DNA from: Amycolatopsis cihanbeyliensis
GTDB lineage: Bacteria > Actinomycetota > Actinomycetes > Mycobacteriales > Pseudonocardiaceae
DNA length: 64,000 nucleotides
Assembly (NCBI RefSeq): GCF_006715045.1
Contig: NZ_VFML01000001.1
Location: 3,316,501 to 3,380,500 of the forward strand
Reading direction: 5' to 3'
Shown: positions 1 to 10,107 of the stretch, in pieces
Layout: the number at the start of each line of letters is the position of its first letter
Position numbering within the stretch: the stretch's first letter is position 1
Notes under the pieces: model-generated
The model's input: the letters and a program-made list of their open reading frames with translations, nothing else
Databases searched by the model: none
Told to the model about the DNA's origin: nothing
Program-made: the position numbers and the translations under genes

Positions 1-3000
1 GTCCACCGCGGGAGCCTCGCCGGTTCCCGCCCCCGCCAGCACCCCGTCCACGGCCGTGACCAGCTCGCGCAGCCGGTCGCGGTCCCGCGCGGAGAGCACG
101 AACACCCTGCGGGCCGCCCCCGCCGGTGCCGCGCCCGCTTCCCGCGGGTACTCCTCGAGCACCAGGTGGGCATTGGCGCCGCCCGCGCCGAACGCGCTCA
201 CCCCGGCGCGCAGCGGCCCGGGCGCCGACCAGGGCGCTCGTTCCCGCTGCACCCGCAACGGTACCGAGTCCCAGTCGATCTTCGGGTTCAGCGTCTCGGC
301 GTGCAGCGAGGGCACCAGCTCCCGGTGCCGCAGCTGTAGCAGCACCTTGGTCACGGCGGCCACCCCGGCCGCGGACTCCAGGTGGCCGAGGTTGGACTTG
401 ACCGAGCCGAGCGCGATCGGCCGCGCGTCCGCCCGCCGGTCGCCGAAGGCCCGGACCAGGCCGGCCATCTCGGTCGGGTCGCCGAGTGCGGTGCCGGTGC
501 CGTGCGCCTCCAGGTAGGAGATCGAGGCCGGGTCGGTGCCCGCGTCCCGCAGCGCGGTGCGGATCAGCTCGCCCTGCGCGTTCGGGTTGGGCACGGCGAA
601 CCCGCCGGTCTTGCCGCCGTGGTTGAGGGCGCCGCCGCGGATCACGCCGAGGATCCGGTCCCCGTCCCGCTCCGCAAGGGCCAGCGGTTTCAGCAGCAGC
701 GCGCCCACGCCCTCACCGGGGACCATCCCGTCGCCGCCGGCGCCGAAGCTGCGGCACCGCCCGTCGGTTGAGGTGAACCCGCCGGTCGCGAGCTGCACGT
801 ACTTGCGCGGGTGTGGGGTGAGGTTCACCCCGCCTGCCAGTGCGTAGTCCACCTGGCCGTGCCGCAGCGCCTCGCAGGCGAGGTGGATCGCCGAGAGCGA
901 GGAGGAGCACATGGTGTCCACGGCAAGGCTCGGCCCGGTGAAGTCGAAGAAGTAGGACAGCCGGTTCGCGATGGAGGCGTAGCCCATCCCGCCCGCCAGC
1001 CCGTCCTCGGTCTCGAAGAGCTGGTAGTGCCCGTACATCACGCCGACGTAGACGCCCACGGCGTGCGGGCGCAGCCGGGCCCGCGGATAGCCCGCGTCCT
1101 CGAGGGTGTGCCAGGCGGTCTGCAGCAGCAGCCGCTCCTGCGGGTCGGTGAACTCGGCCTCCCGCAAGGACATCTGGAAGAACCGCGGGTCGAACTCGTC
1201 GATGCCGTCCAGGAAGCCGCCCCACCCGCTGACCGGCGTCCCGTCCACCTCGGGCATCGAGTGCCGGTCCCAGCGGTCCGCGGGAACCTCGGTGACGCAC
1301 TCCTTGCCCGCGCGCAGGTTCGCCCAGAACTGCTCCACGTCCGCGGCCATCGGGTACCGGCCGGCCATGCCGACGACCGCGATCCCGTCCCGTTCCGCGG
1401 TCGTGCCCGGCGGCGCCTCGGCGACGGCGGGTTCCGGGCGCCGGGCAGGCTCGGCCGGGGGCGCGGTGGCCGCCGCCACCGGCTCCGGAGCCTCCGGGGC
1501 CCGCTGCCGGTCCGGCAGCAACGCGGCCCGCAACGCGTCCGCGTGCTGCTCCAGCAGGAAGTCCACCAGCTCGCCGATGGTCGGGTACTCGAACAGCAGG
1601 GTGGCCGGCAGCGAACCCACCTCGGCCGAGAGCAGGTCGATCACCCTGGCCGAGGTGAGCGAGTCGACCCCGAAGTTCTCGTAGGTCTCGCCCGCGGACA
1701 GCCGGTCCTCGGGGACCTGGAGCACCTCGCGGAAGGCACCCCGCACGTAGCCGAACACCGCCTCGCGCAGCGACTCGGCTTCCACCGGGGGTGTGGCGGG
1801 CGCGGTCCGTGCCGCCGACGCCGGGGTGCCCCACTCGGCGACCACCAGATGCTGGGTACCGTCCTCGTCCGCGGGAACCGGCAGCACGCGGCCGAACCCG
1901 GCCCGCCGCAGCGCCTGCCGCCAACCGTCGCCGGACAGCAGCGGGGATCCGGGCAGCCGCAGGTGCTCGTCGGTGTTCAGCCACCAGCCGTCCAGCAGGC
2001 CGAAGGTGAGGGTGGCGGTGAGCACGTTCGCGGTGGCCTCGTTGAGCACCAGCCAGCCGCCCTCGCGCAGCAGCGAACCCACGTTGCCCAGGGTGGCCAG
2101 CAGGTCCCCGGTGGCGTGCAGCACGTTGGCCGCGATCACCACGTCGAACCCGCCGGCGGGGAAACCCTGCGGCTCGGGGTCACTACCGATGTCCAGGGTC
2201 CGGAACTCGAGGTACGGGTGCCGCTCGGCGAACTGGGCGCGACCGTGCTGCAGGAAGGCACCGGAGATGTCGGTGTAGACATAGCGCAGGTCCGGCGCGA
2301 ACCCGGCGATCTCGGGAAGCACCCCGGCCGTGGTGCCACCGGTACCGGCCCCGATCTCCACAATGGACACCTGACCGCTTCCGGTGTCCCGCTCGACCCG
2401 GCTGCGCACGGCGGAGGACACCAGGTGGTTGGCCCGGTCCACCACCGGGCTGCCCTGGTAGGCGCCCTCGACCAGTTCGGTGGAGCCGCCGGGGAACATC
2501 ACCTCGGTGGCCCGGACCCGGCCGCTCATCACCTCGAACAGCTTGTGCAGGCAGGGCCGCAGCAGCCGGTCGAAGCGGTTCAGCGCGGGGGTGTTCGCGC
2601 ACAGCTCGACCAGCTCGGCCTCCGGGTCGCCGGTGACCTGCCCGGCCACCGCCTCCCGCTCGTCGCCGCCGGTCTCCGCCAGGTACCCCCGCAGGGTGAG
2701 CATGCGCAGCAGCTCGGCGAGCAGGCGGCGGTACTTCGGCAGCACACCGAGCCGCTCGGCCAGCGCGCCGGTGGTCCACCGCTGCCCGGCAGCGGTGAAC
2801 ACCCCCTGCTCGGTCAGCATCCGCCACAGCCAGTCCAGCATGATCCGCTCGAGGCGGCTGCCGTCCGCCTCGGTGAGCAGCCGCGGCACCGGCGGCAACC
2901 CGGCAGGCTCGGCCAGCTCGGCGAACACCGGGGGTTCGGCCGCCTCGCCCGCGGCGGTGAAGTCCACCCCCGCGGACTCCAGCACCTGCCTGCTGGCCTT

Positions 3001-6000
3001 GGTGACCACGAGCTGGCGCTGCCCGCCGGCGAGCACCCGCTCGATCGCGGCCATCCCCTCCGCCGGGTCCAGCGAGTAGATGCCCTGCCTGGCGAGGCGC
3101 TCGCGGTAATGGTCCCGCGCCACCACGCCGACGGTGCCCCAGTAACCCCAGTTGACCACCCGGACGGTCGCGGTGGAGTGCTCGTCCAGGAAGTGCGCGA
3201 AGGCGTCCTCGAAGGTACTGCCAGCGGCGTAGTTGCTCTGGCCCGCGCTGCCGGACAGCGCCACGGCCGAGGAGAAGAACAGCACGAAGTCCAGTGGCAG
3301 CGAGCCGGTCGCCGCGTGCAACGCCACGCTGACCCTGGTCTTGGCTTCCAGCGCCGACCGGAAGGTGGCCTCGTCCATCCTGGCCAGCGACTGGTCGTGC
3401 AGGACGATCGTGGAGTGCACCACGCCGTGCAGCGGGCCCCGCTCGGTGATCCGCCGCACCACCTCGCGCAGCGCGGCGGGGTCGCCCGCGTCGGCCCGCT
3501 CGTACCGGACGAACCGGCCTTCCGGGTCGATCTCGCGCAGCCGCTGCCGCCGGTCTTCGCCCAGCTCGCCGCGGCCGACAAGGACCACGCTCGCGCCGAA
3601 GGTGCCGACCAGCCAGGCGGTGAGCTCCAGCCCGATCCCGCCCGCGCCGCCCAGGATCAGGTAGCTGCCGCCGGAACGGACGCGCGCACGGGCACCGTCC
3701 TCGGCCGCCGCGGCCGGGACGAGGTCGCGCCGGTACAGCGTGCCCCCGCGCAGGGCGAGTGGCCCGCCGGTGTCCCCGCCGCCGGTGACCAGCCGGGCGG
3801 CCCGGCCGGGTTCGGTACCCGCGGTGAGGTCGAGCAGGCCGACCCGCCAGCGCGGGTACTCCTGCGCCAGGGACAGGGTCAGCCCGTGCAGGCTGGCCGC
3901 GAACGGGTCGCGCACCGGCTCCCCGGTCACCGCGCAGGCGTCCTCGGTCACCACGGTCAGCCGCACCGGCCGCGCCGAGGCCCCGGCCGCCAGCAGGTTC
4001 TTGACCAGACCGAACAGGGCCAGCACCCCGCGCCGCTGGCCGGTCTCCAGCGCGTCCGGGTCGTCGGCGCGGCGCGCGGGGGCGGGGGTGCCGAGGAAGA
4101 ACACGCTGCCGGGTACGCCCTCCAGCGAGCCGGCCTGCTCCGGGGACACGATCAGCGGGCCGCCGCCGATCTCCGCGGCCACCGCGCGGGCGAGCTCGCC
4201 CTCCGGCTCGGCCGCGACGATCCACACCGGACCCTGCCGCTCGCCGGCCGGATCCGGGGTGGGCACCGGTCGCCAGCGCGGGGCGAACAGCAGGCCGTCC
4301 AGCTCCGCCCGCTCCGACCGCTCCACCGGTTCCACCGGAGCGGGCGCGGGGGTGCCGGCGCCGCCCGCGGGGCGCAGGGCCACGTCCCGCAGCCGCACGC
4401 AGATCCGGCCACCCTCGTCGGCGAGGTCGATCTGGTACCGGTCCGCCCCGCTGGGCCGCACCCGCGCGTAACCCACCGCACCGGGGGTGTGCCGGACCTC
4501 CACGGCGGCCACCGCGAACGGCACCATCGCCGCCGACTCCCGGTCCCGCAGCACCCCGAAGGTGTGCAGCGCGCCGTCCAGCAACGCGGGCGCGAGCACG
4601 CACCCGGCCAGTTCGGGGATCTCCGGGGTGCGCAGGAGGGCCAGCGCCCCGCCCTCGCCGAAGGCCACCCACTCGAGGCCGCGCAGCGCGGGCCCGTACT
4701 CCGATCCGGCCGCGGCGAGGTCGGCGTACAGCCGCTGCCCCTCCTGCCGGTGCGGGTACTCCCCGGCAGGGCGACCCAGGTCGATCCGCTCGTCGGCGGT
4801 CTCGGCCAGGGCTTCGATCCGGCCCTCGGCGAAAGTGGTGTCCGTGCCGAGCAGGCTGAACCGCAGGCCACGGTCCTCCTCCTGGTGCAGCCGCAGCCGG
4901 ACGGCGGGCTCGGTGCCGGTGAGCGGGCGCAGCCAGCGGACGTCCCGCAGCACCAGCCGCTCGCCCATACCGGCGGCCACCGCCGCCGCGCGGGCCAGTT
5001 CCAGCACGGCGACCCCGGGCAGCAGGGTGCTGCCGCCGATCCGGTGGTCGGCGAGCACCGGGTGCGCCGGGTCCAGTTCCGGGGCGAAGGCCAGGCCACC
5101 CGCCACGCTGCCGGCCGGATCGATCGCGCCGAGCAGCGGGTGGGTGCGCACCGCCCCGCCGGGTTGCGGCGCGGGCGCGGGCCGCCACAGCGTGGCCTCG
5201 TCGGTGATCCAGCAGCGCATGCGCTCGAACGGGTAACCGGGCAGCGGGATCCGCCGCGCGGCCCGCTCCTCCGGCCAGTCCACGGTGGACCCTTCGGTCC
5301 ACGCCCTTGCCAGCTCGGCGGGACTCGTCCCGGGTGCCGGGCGCTCGCCGCCCCGCCGGGCGCGGCCGGACACGGTGCCGGTCCACCCGTGCTCACCGGG
5401 CTCACCGGTGCGGGCGAACTCGCGCAGCCGCGCGACCAGCGCGGGCAGCGAGTCGGCGACGACGGCCAGCCGCTCGGGCAGCGGCTCCCGCCCCGCCCGC
5501 AGGGTGTGCGCGACATCGGCGGGATCGGCCTCGGCACCGTCCAGTGCCTCGGCGAAGGTCCCGGCCAGCACCCGCAGCCGCTCGGCCGTCTTGGCGGAGA
5601 ACGGGAACACCCGCTCGGCCGCCGCGGCCGCCCGCCCGCGCGGCTCGGCCCGGTACTCCTCGACGATCAGGTGCGCGTTCGCCCCGCCCGCGCCGAACGA
5701 GCTGATCCCCGCGCGCAGCGACCCTTCCGCCCGCCAGGGCGCGGACTCCCGCTGCACGGCGAACGGGGAACCGGTCCAGTCGATGTTCGGGTTCGGCGTC
5801 TCGGCGTGCAGCGAGGGCACCAGCGTCCGATGCTCGAGCTGCACCAGCACCTTCGCCAGCGCGGCCATTCCCGCGGCCGACTCGAGGTGACCGAGGTTGG
5901 ACTTCACCGAGCCGATCGGCAGGCCACCCTCGGGCAGCCCGGTTCCGGCGAAGGCGCGGGTCAGCCCGCGGATCTCCACCGGGTCGCCGAGCGAGGTGCC

Positions 6001-9000
6001 CGTACCGTGAGCCTCCACATAGGACAGTGAGCCGAGGTCGACCCCAGCGGACTCGGCCGCCTGCCCGATCAGGTCGCCCTGGGCAACCGGGTTGGGTACG
6101 GTGAAACCGTTGGTCTTCCCACCGTGGTTGATGCTGCTGCCGAGGATGGTGGCGTGGACGTGGTCACCGTCGCGCAGCGCGGCACTCAACGGTTTGAGCA
6201 GCACCGCGCCCACGCCCTCGCCCGGAACGTAGCCGTCCCCGCCCTCGCCGAAGCTGCGGCACCGCCCGTCGCTCGAGGTGAACTGGCCCTGGCCGAGGAA
6301 GCGGTACTTGTACGGGTGGACGTGCAGGTTGACCCCGCCCGCGATGGCGAGTTCGGCGTCCCCGGAACGCAGGTCCTTGATCGCGAGGTGGATCGCCGAC
6401 AGCGCCGAGGAACACATGGTGTCCACCGCGACACTCGGCCCGCTCAGCCCGAGGGTATAGGAGACCCGGTTGGAGATCGCGGCGTAGGAGGAGGCCGCGA
6501 TCCGGCCGTCCTGCCCCTCGTAGAGCTGGTAGAGGGTGTACATCGCGCCCACGTACACCCCGGCCCTGAGCTGTTGCAGGGCCTGCCTGGTGTAACCCGC
6601 GTCCTCCATCGCGTGCCAGGTGGTCTGCAGGAACAGCCGCTCCTGCGGGTCGATGATCTCGGCCTCGCGCGGGGAGATCCCGAAGAACAGCGGGTCGAAG
6701 GTCTCCACCCCGTCCAGGAAGCTGCCCCAGCGGCTGTAGGCGGCGGACTGGTCGGCCGGGGTGGCGTCCTCGTAGTCCCGCCAGTCCCAGCGCTCCGGCG
6801 GGATCTCGGTGATCAGGTCGCGGCCCGCGCTGAGGTTGGCCCAGAACTCGTCCAGCGTGTCCGATTCGGCGAACCGCACGCTCACCCCGATGATCGCGAT
6901 CGGCTCGGTGTCCCCGGCTCCGGCGGCCGGTTCGGTGCGCGCGGGCGGCGCGGGCTCGGGGTCCGGCCCCGCCTGCGGTGCCGGCTCCGACTCCGGCTCC
7001 GGTACCGGCCGCGTTTCCGCCTCGGCAGCGGTGACCGTGTCCGGGTAGCGCTCGGCGAAGTAGCCCGCCAGCGAGCGCAGGTCCTGGTACTCGAAGAACA
7101 GCGTCTTCGGCAGTGGGCCGAAATGCTCCTCCAGTTGCCGGGTCATGTCCATGATCAGGATCGAGTCGATGCCGTAGGACTCGAAGGCGACCTCGGGCTC
7201 GATCTCCTCGACGGTCATGCCGAACACCTCGGCGAGCACCGGCCGCAGGTACTCCTCGGCCGCCCGCGCCGGATCCGCGGACCGGATGGGTCGCGGGGCC
7301 GGGCCGGGCGCGGTCTCGGCGGCCGGTTCCGGCGCCCGCGGTCCGGCCGCCGTGTTCGCCAGCAGCTCGGCCACCTTGCCCTGCTCACCCTGGGCGATCA
7401 GCACATGGTCCCGGCCGCTGGAGACCGCGGCGTCGAAGGCGGCCAGCCCGGCGCTGGTCGGCAACGCCCGCAGCCCGGCCCGCCGCACCATCCGCGCCTG
7501 CGCGGCATCGTCCATGTCCATCCGGATACCGCCCTCGGCCCACAGCGACCACAGCAGGGACAGCGTGTGCCCGGAGCGCCTGCCCTCCAGCCGCCGCGCC
7601 TCCCGCCAGGCTGCGAAGTGGTCGAGGAACCGGTTGGCGTAGGCGTAGTCGGCCTGGCCCGGCGATCCGGCCGCGCCGGACATGGAGGAGAACAGGATGA
7701 AGAAGTCCAGCGGCTCGTCGGCGGTGGCGCGGTCCAGCTCGACGGTGCCGCGGACCTTGGGAGCCAGCACCTCGGCCAGCTCGGAATCCGCTTTGGTCAG
7801 CAGGAACCCGTCCCTGGTCACCCCGGCCAGGTGCAGCACCCCGTGCAGCGCGCCGTGCGACTCGCGTACCCGCCGGACGAGATCCTCGGCGGCTCCCCGC
7901 TCGCCGAGGGCGGCGGGGAGGTACTCCACGTCGATCCCCTGCCTGCGCAGGGCGTGCAGCCGCGGCTGCACGTCCACGTTCGACGAACGTCCACTGAGGA
8001 CGAATCGGGCCCTGCCCTTGGTGGCGAGGTGCGCGACGAGGAGCTGACCGATCCCGCCGAGCCCGCCGGTCACCAGGTAGGTGCCCCCGTCCCGCAGCGC
8101 GGGCCCGAGGCCGTCGCGGTCGAAGGACTCGACCGGCTCCCAGCGCGGTACCCGGCGGCCGCCGGTGTCATGGCTGACCGCGAACTCGTGCTCCGGCGCG
8201 GCGAGCTCGGCGGCCAGCAGCGCGGACAGTTCCCCGGAAGCGGTGTCCGGGACCCCGACCACCGAGACGCGGAAGTCGGGCTGCTCGTTCGCGATCGCCT
8301 TCGCCATCCCGTCCAGCGCGGCTTCCAGCGCATCGTCCAGGGTCTCCCGCCGCGGGGACAGCCACAGCAGCCGCACGGGCCTGCGGGTCGCGCCCTCGGC
8401 GGCACCGGACCAGCCGCGGAAGACCGTGGCCAGCCGCCGCACCGCCGCCTCCAGCGGGCCCGTGCCGGTGGTGGAGGTGCCGTCCCACACCAGGGTGATC
8501 GGGTCCCGCCCGGCGGCGTGCAGCTCGGCGAACAGCTCGCGCCAGTCCTCCTCGGCGTCCGGGCGCAGCCGGCGGTCCCGGCCCGAGCCGGATGCGGTGG
8601 CCGCGGGCCGCACCGTGTACAACTCGGCCGGATCGAGCTCGGCGGCCAGCCGGGGGTCGGTACCGAGCAGCACAACGGTGTCCCGGGTGCCTTCGGCGCG
8701 CTCCGGCAGCGGCGCCGGGTGCCAGACCTGCCCGAAGGCCACGGTCCGCGGGTTCGCCGCGCCGGAGCCGGGATTCAGGGCGTGCTCCCCGTGCACGGCC
8801 CTGGTCATCAGGCCGCGCATGCGCAGCAGCACCCGGCCGTCGTCGTCCAGCAGGGTCAGCTCGTGCCCGTGTGCCTTCCCCGCGCGAGCCCCGGTGTCCA
8901 CTTCGGACGGAACGGCGTGCACCCAGGCACGGCGCGGCAGTGGGCGCACGATCTCCAGCGCGGTCAGTGCGAACGGCAGCCTGCGCATGCCGTCCCCCGC

Positions 9001-10107
9001 CGGGTCCGCCGCGGTCCACAGCGCGGCCTGCAACATCCCGTCCAGCAGCGAGGGGTGCAGGGTGAAGGTCTCCGCGGGCAGCTCGACCGACGCGGGCACC
9101 TCCAACCTGGCCAGCACCTCCCGGTCCCCGCGCAGCACCGAACCGATCGGCTGGAAGCTGGGCCCGTAACCGCCGCCGAGCCGGTCGAACAGCTCGTAGC
9201 ACTCCCGATCGGTGAGCGCCTGCTGGCAGCGCTGCCGGATGGCCGCGATGTCCACCACCTCGGCGAGGTCGGCCTCGTCGGGTTCGCCGAACAGCAGGGT
9301 TCCCGCCGAGCACAGCTCGCCGTCCGGACCCGTGCCGGACCGCAGCTCGTAGGACATACCGTCCGGGGTGGACGCCAGCCGTAGCCGTACGTCCACCGGG
9401 TCGGCGGCGACGATCACCGGGCGGGACCACAGCACGTTGCCGATCCCGCGCACGGTGCCGTACCCGGCTCGGGTGGCGGTCGCGGTGGCCAGCTCCAGCG
9501 CGACCACCGCGGGCAGCACCTTCAGCTCGCCGATGGCGTGGTCGCGCAGGAAGAACTCCTGCCCGGTGAGGGTCACCGCGTACTCCCTGCGCCCGGACTG
9601 CACGCCCTGCGCGGCCAGCGGATGCGCGACCGGTGCCACCGGGCGGGCCGGCTCGCTGACCCAGAACCGCTTGGTGTCGAACGGCGCGGTCGGCAGGGAC
9701 AGCCGCGCTGGCCGCGGCGCGGGATGCAGCGCCCGCCAGTCCACCCGTGCCCCGCGCACCCACAGCCGGGCCAGCTCCTCGGGTTCCCGTTCGGCCGGGT
9801 CGGTGATCTCGGCGCCCTCGGCGTTCTCGATGTTCTCGGCGTCCGTGCCTGCGGTGCCGCGCGGCACCGCGCCCTCGGCCAGCCGCTGCCGCAGCTCCGC
9901 CACCGAGCGCGCCACCACGGCCAGCCGCTCGCGCAGGGCCTCCCTGCCGACCTGCAGGGTGTAGGCGACGCGGCGAAGGTCGGCTTCCGGGTGCTCGGCC
10001 AGCCACTCGAGCACCCGCTCGACGTAGCGGTCCAGCGGGGCCGGGCCCGCCGCGGACAGCACGACGACCTGCGGCCCGGCGTCTGTCATCCCTGTTGTCC
10101 CTGTCAC
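1..10107 (-). CDS. Trans-AT PKS, KirAIV-like (partial, runs off left edge): DH-KR-ACP / KS-DH-KR-MT-ACP / KS
   Basis: This gene continues beyond base 1; 3,369 codons are visible. It begins with the KS-flanking subdomain that belongs to the KS ending the upstream protein (residues 1-165, ending LPTAPFDTKRFW). A DH-like domain follows (His190 in DHAIGELKVLP, Asp356 in LHPSLLDGMLQ), then KR (GGLGGIG near 695, FSSMSG, catalytic Tyr821 in ADYAYANRF) and ACP (Ser982 in GIDSI). Next come KS (about 1068-1483, Cys1232 in TMCSSAL), DH (His1688 in DHRIGGSTLLPG, Asp1844 in LLDGALH), KR (GGAGGIG near 2154, Tyr2293 in SNYAAGS), C-methyltransferase (EIGAGTGG near 2585), ACP (Ser2816 in GVDSL) and KS (about 2910-3316, Cys3067 in TMCSSSL). 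There is no AT domain, so extender units must come in trans. Predicted chemistry is a CH=CH unit, then CH=C(CH3). The GTG start overlaps the upstream stop as GTGA; an in-frame ATG lies 6 codons later (10089). Domains were read directly from the minus strand; the kirromycin assignment is inference. Confidence 0.93.
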   Translation of the reverse strand, partial: MTGTTGMTDAGPQVVVLSAAGPAPLDRYVERVLEWLAEHPEADLRRVAYTLQVGREALRERLAVVARSVAELRQRLAEGAVPRGTAGTDAENIENAEGAEITDPAEREPEELARLWVRGARVDWRALHPAPRPARLSLPTAPFDTKRFWVSEPARPVAPVAHPLAAQGVQSGRREYAVTLTGQEFFLRDHAIGELKVLPAVVALELATATATRAGYGTVRGIGNVLWSRPVIVAADPVDVRLRLASTPDGMSYELRSGTGPDGELCSAGTLLFGEPDEADLAEVVDIAAIRQRCQQALTDRECYELFDRLGGGYGPSFQPIGSVLRGDREVLARLEVPASVELPAETFTLHPSLLDGMLQAALWTAADPAGDGMRRLPFALTALEIVRPLPRRAWVHAVPSEVDTGARAGKAHGHELTLLDDDGRVLLRMRGLMTRAVHGEHALNPGSGAANPRTVAFGQVWHPAPLPERAEGTRDTVVLLGTDPRLAAELDPAELYTVRPAATASGSGRDRRLRPDAEEDWRELFAELHAAGRDPITLVWDGTSTTGTGPLEAAVRRLATVFRGWSGAAEGATRRPVRLLWLSPRRETLDDALEAALDGMAKAIANEQPDFRVSVVGVPDTASGELSALLAAELAAPEHEFAVSHDTGGRRVPRWEPVESFDRDGLGPALRDGGTYLVTGGLGGIGQLLVAHLATKGRARFVLSGRSSNVDVQPRLHALRRQGIDVEYLPAALGERGAAEDLVRRVRESHGALHGVLHLAGVTRDGFLLTKADSELAEVLAPKVRGTVELDRATADEPLDFFILFSSMSGAAGSPGQADYAYANRFLDHFAAWREARRLEGRRSGHTLSLLWSLWAEGGIRMDMDDAAQARMVRRAGLRALPTSAGLAAFDAAVSSGRDHVLIAQGEQGKVAELLANTAAGPRAPEPAAETAPGPAPRPIRSADPARAAEEYLRPVLAEVFGMTVEEIEPEVAFESYGIDSILIMDMTRQLEEHFGPLPKTLFFEYQDLRSLAGYFAERYPDTVTAAEAETRPVPEPESEPAPQAGPDPEPAPPARTEPAAGAGDTEPIAIIGVSVRFAESDTLDEFWANLSAGRDLITEIPPERWDWRDYEDATPADQSAAYSRWGSFLDGVETFDPLFFGISPREAEIIDPQERLFLQTTWHAMEDAGYTRQALQQLRAGVYVGAMYTLYQLYEGQDGRIAASSYAAISNRVSYTLGLSGPSVAVDTMCSSALSAIHLAIKDLRSGDAELAIAGGVNLHVHPYKYRFLGQGQFTSSDGRCRSFGEGGDGYVPGEGVGAVLLKPLSAALRDGDHVHATILGSSINHGGKTNGFTVPNPVAQGDLIGQAAESAGVDLGSLSYVEAHGTGTSLGDPVEIRGLTRAFAGTGLPEGGLPIGSVKSNLGHLESAAGMAALAKVLVQLEHRTLVPSLHAETPNPNIDWTGSPFAVQRESAPWRAEGSLRAGISSFGAGGANAHLIVEEYRAEPRGRAAAAAERVFPFSAKTAERLRVLAGTFAEALDGAEADPADVAHTLRAGREPLPERLAVVADSLPALVARLREFARTGEPGEHGWTGTVSGRARRGGERPAPGTSPAELARAWTEGSTVDWPEERAARRIPLPGYPFERMRCWITDEATLWRPAPAPQPGGAVRTHPLLGAIDPAGSVAGGLAFAPELDPAHPVLADHRIGGSTLLPGVAVLELARAAAVAAGMGERLVLRDVRWLRPLTGTEPAVRLRLHQEEDRGLRFSLLGTDTTFAEGRIEALAETADERIDLGRPAGEYPHRQEGQRLYADLAAAGSEYGPALRGLEWVAFGEGGALALLRTPEIPELAGCVLAPALLDGALHTFGVLRDRESAAMVPFAVAAVEVRHTPGAVGYARVRPSGADRYQIDLADEGGRICVRLRDVALRPAGGAGTPAPAPVEPVERSERAELDGLLFAPRWRPVPTPDPAGERQGPVWIVAAEPEGELARAVAAEIGGGPLIVSPEQAGSLEGVPGSVFFLGTPAPARRADDPDALETGQRRGVLALFGLVKNLLAAGASARPVRLTVVTEDACAVTGEPVRDPFAASLHGLTLSLAQEYPRWRVGLLDLTAGTEPGRAARLVTGGGDTGGPLALRGGTLYRRDLVPAAAAEDGARARVRSGGSYLILGGAGGIGLELTAWLVGTFGASVVLVGRGELGEDRRQRLREIDPEGRFVRYERADAGDPAALREVVRRITERGPLHGVVHSTIVLHDQSLARMDEATFRSALEAKTRVSVALHAATGSLPLDFVLFFSSAVALSGSAGQSNYAAGSTFEDAFAHFLDEHSTATVRVVNWGYWGTVGVVARDHYRERLARQGIYSLDPAEGMAAIERVLAGGQRQLVVTKASRQVLESAGVDFTAAGEAAEPPVFAELAEPAGLPPVPRLLTEADGSRLERIMLDWLWRMLTEQGVFTAAGQRWTTGALAERLGVLPKYRRLLAELLRMLTLRGYLAETGGDEREAVAGQVTGDPEAELVELCANTPALNRFDRLLRPCLHKLFEVMSGRVRATEVMFPGGSTELVEGAYQGSPVVDRANHLVSSAVRSRVERDTGSGQVSIVEIGAGTGGTTAGVLPEIAGFAPDLRYVYTDISGAFLQHGRAQFAERHPYLEFRTLDIGSDPEPQGFPAGGFDVVIAANVLHATGDLLATLGNVGSLLREGGWLVLNEATANVLTATLTFGLLDGWWLNTDEHLRLPGSPLLSGDGWRQALRRAGFGRVLPVPADEDGTQHLVVAEWGTPASAARTAPATPPVEAESLREAVFGYVRGAFREVLQVPEDRLSAGETYENFGVDSLTSARVIDLLSAEVGSLPATLLFEYPTIGELVDFLLEQHADALRAALLPDRQRAPEAPEPVAAATAPPAEPARRPEPAVAEAPPGTTAERDGIAVVGMAGRYPMAADVEQFWANLRAGKECVTEVPADRWDRHSMPEVDGTPVSGWGGFLDGIDEFDPRFFQMSLREAEFTDPQERLLLQTAWHTLEDAGYPRARLRPHAVGVYVGVMYGHYQLFETEDGLAGGMGYASIANRLSYFFDFTGPSLAVDTMCSSSLSAIHLACEALRHGQVDYALAGGVNLTPHPRKYVQLATGGFTSTDGRCRSFGAGGDGMVPGEGVGALLLKPLALAERDGDRILGVIRGGALNHGGKTGGFAVPNPNAQGELIRTALRDAGTDPASISYLEAHGTGTALGDPTEMAGLVRAFGDRRADARPIALGSVKSNLGHLESAAGVAAVTKVLLQLRHRELVPSLHAETLNPKIDWDSVPLRVQRERAPWSAPGPLRAGVSAFGAGGANAHLVLEEYPREAGAAPAGAARRVFVLSARDRDRLRELVTAVDGVLAGAGTGEAPAVD

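Noticed and set aside
2183..5537. Minus-strand open frames within the left PKS gene
   Set aside because: The frame that carries the KS, DH, KR, MT and ACP motifs is continuous from 10107 to base 1; the others are Arg/Ala/Gly-rich shadows.
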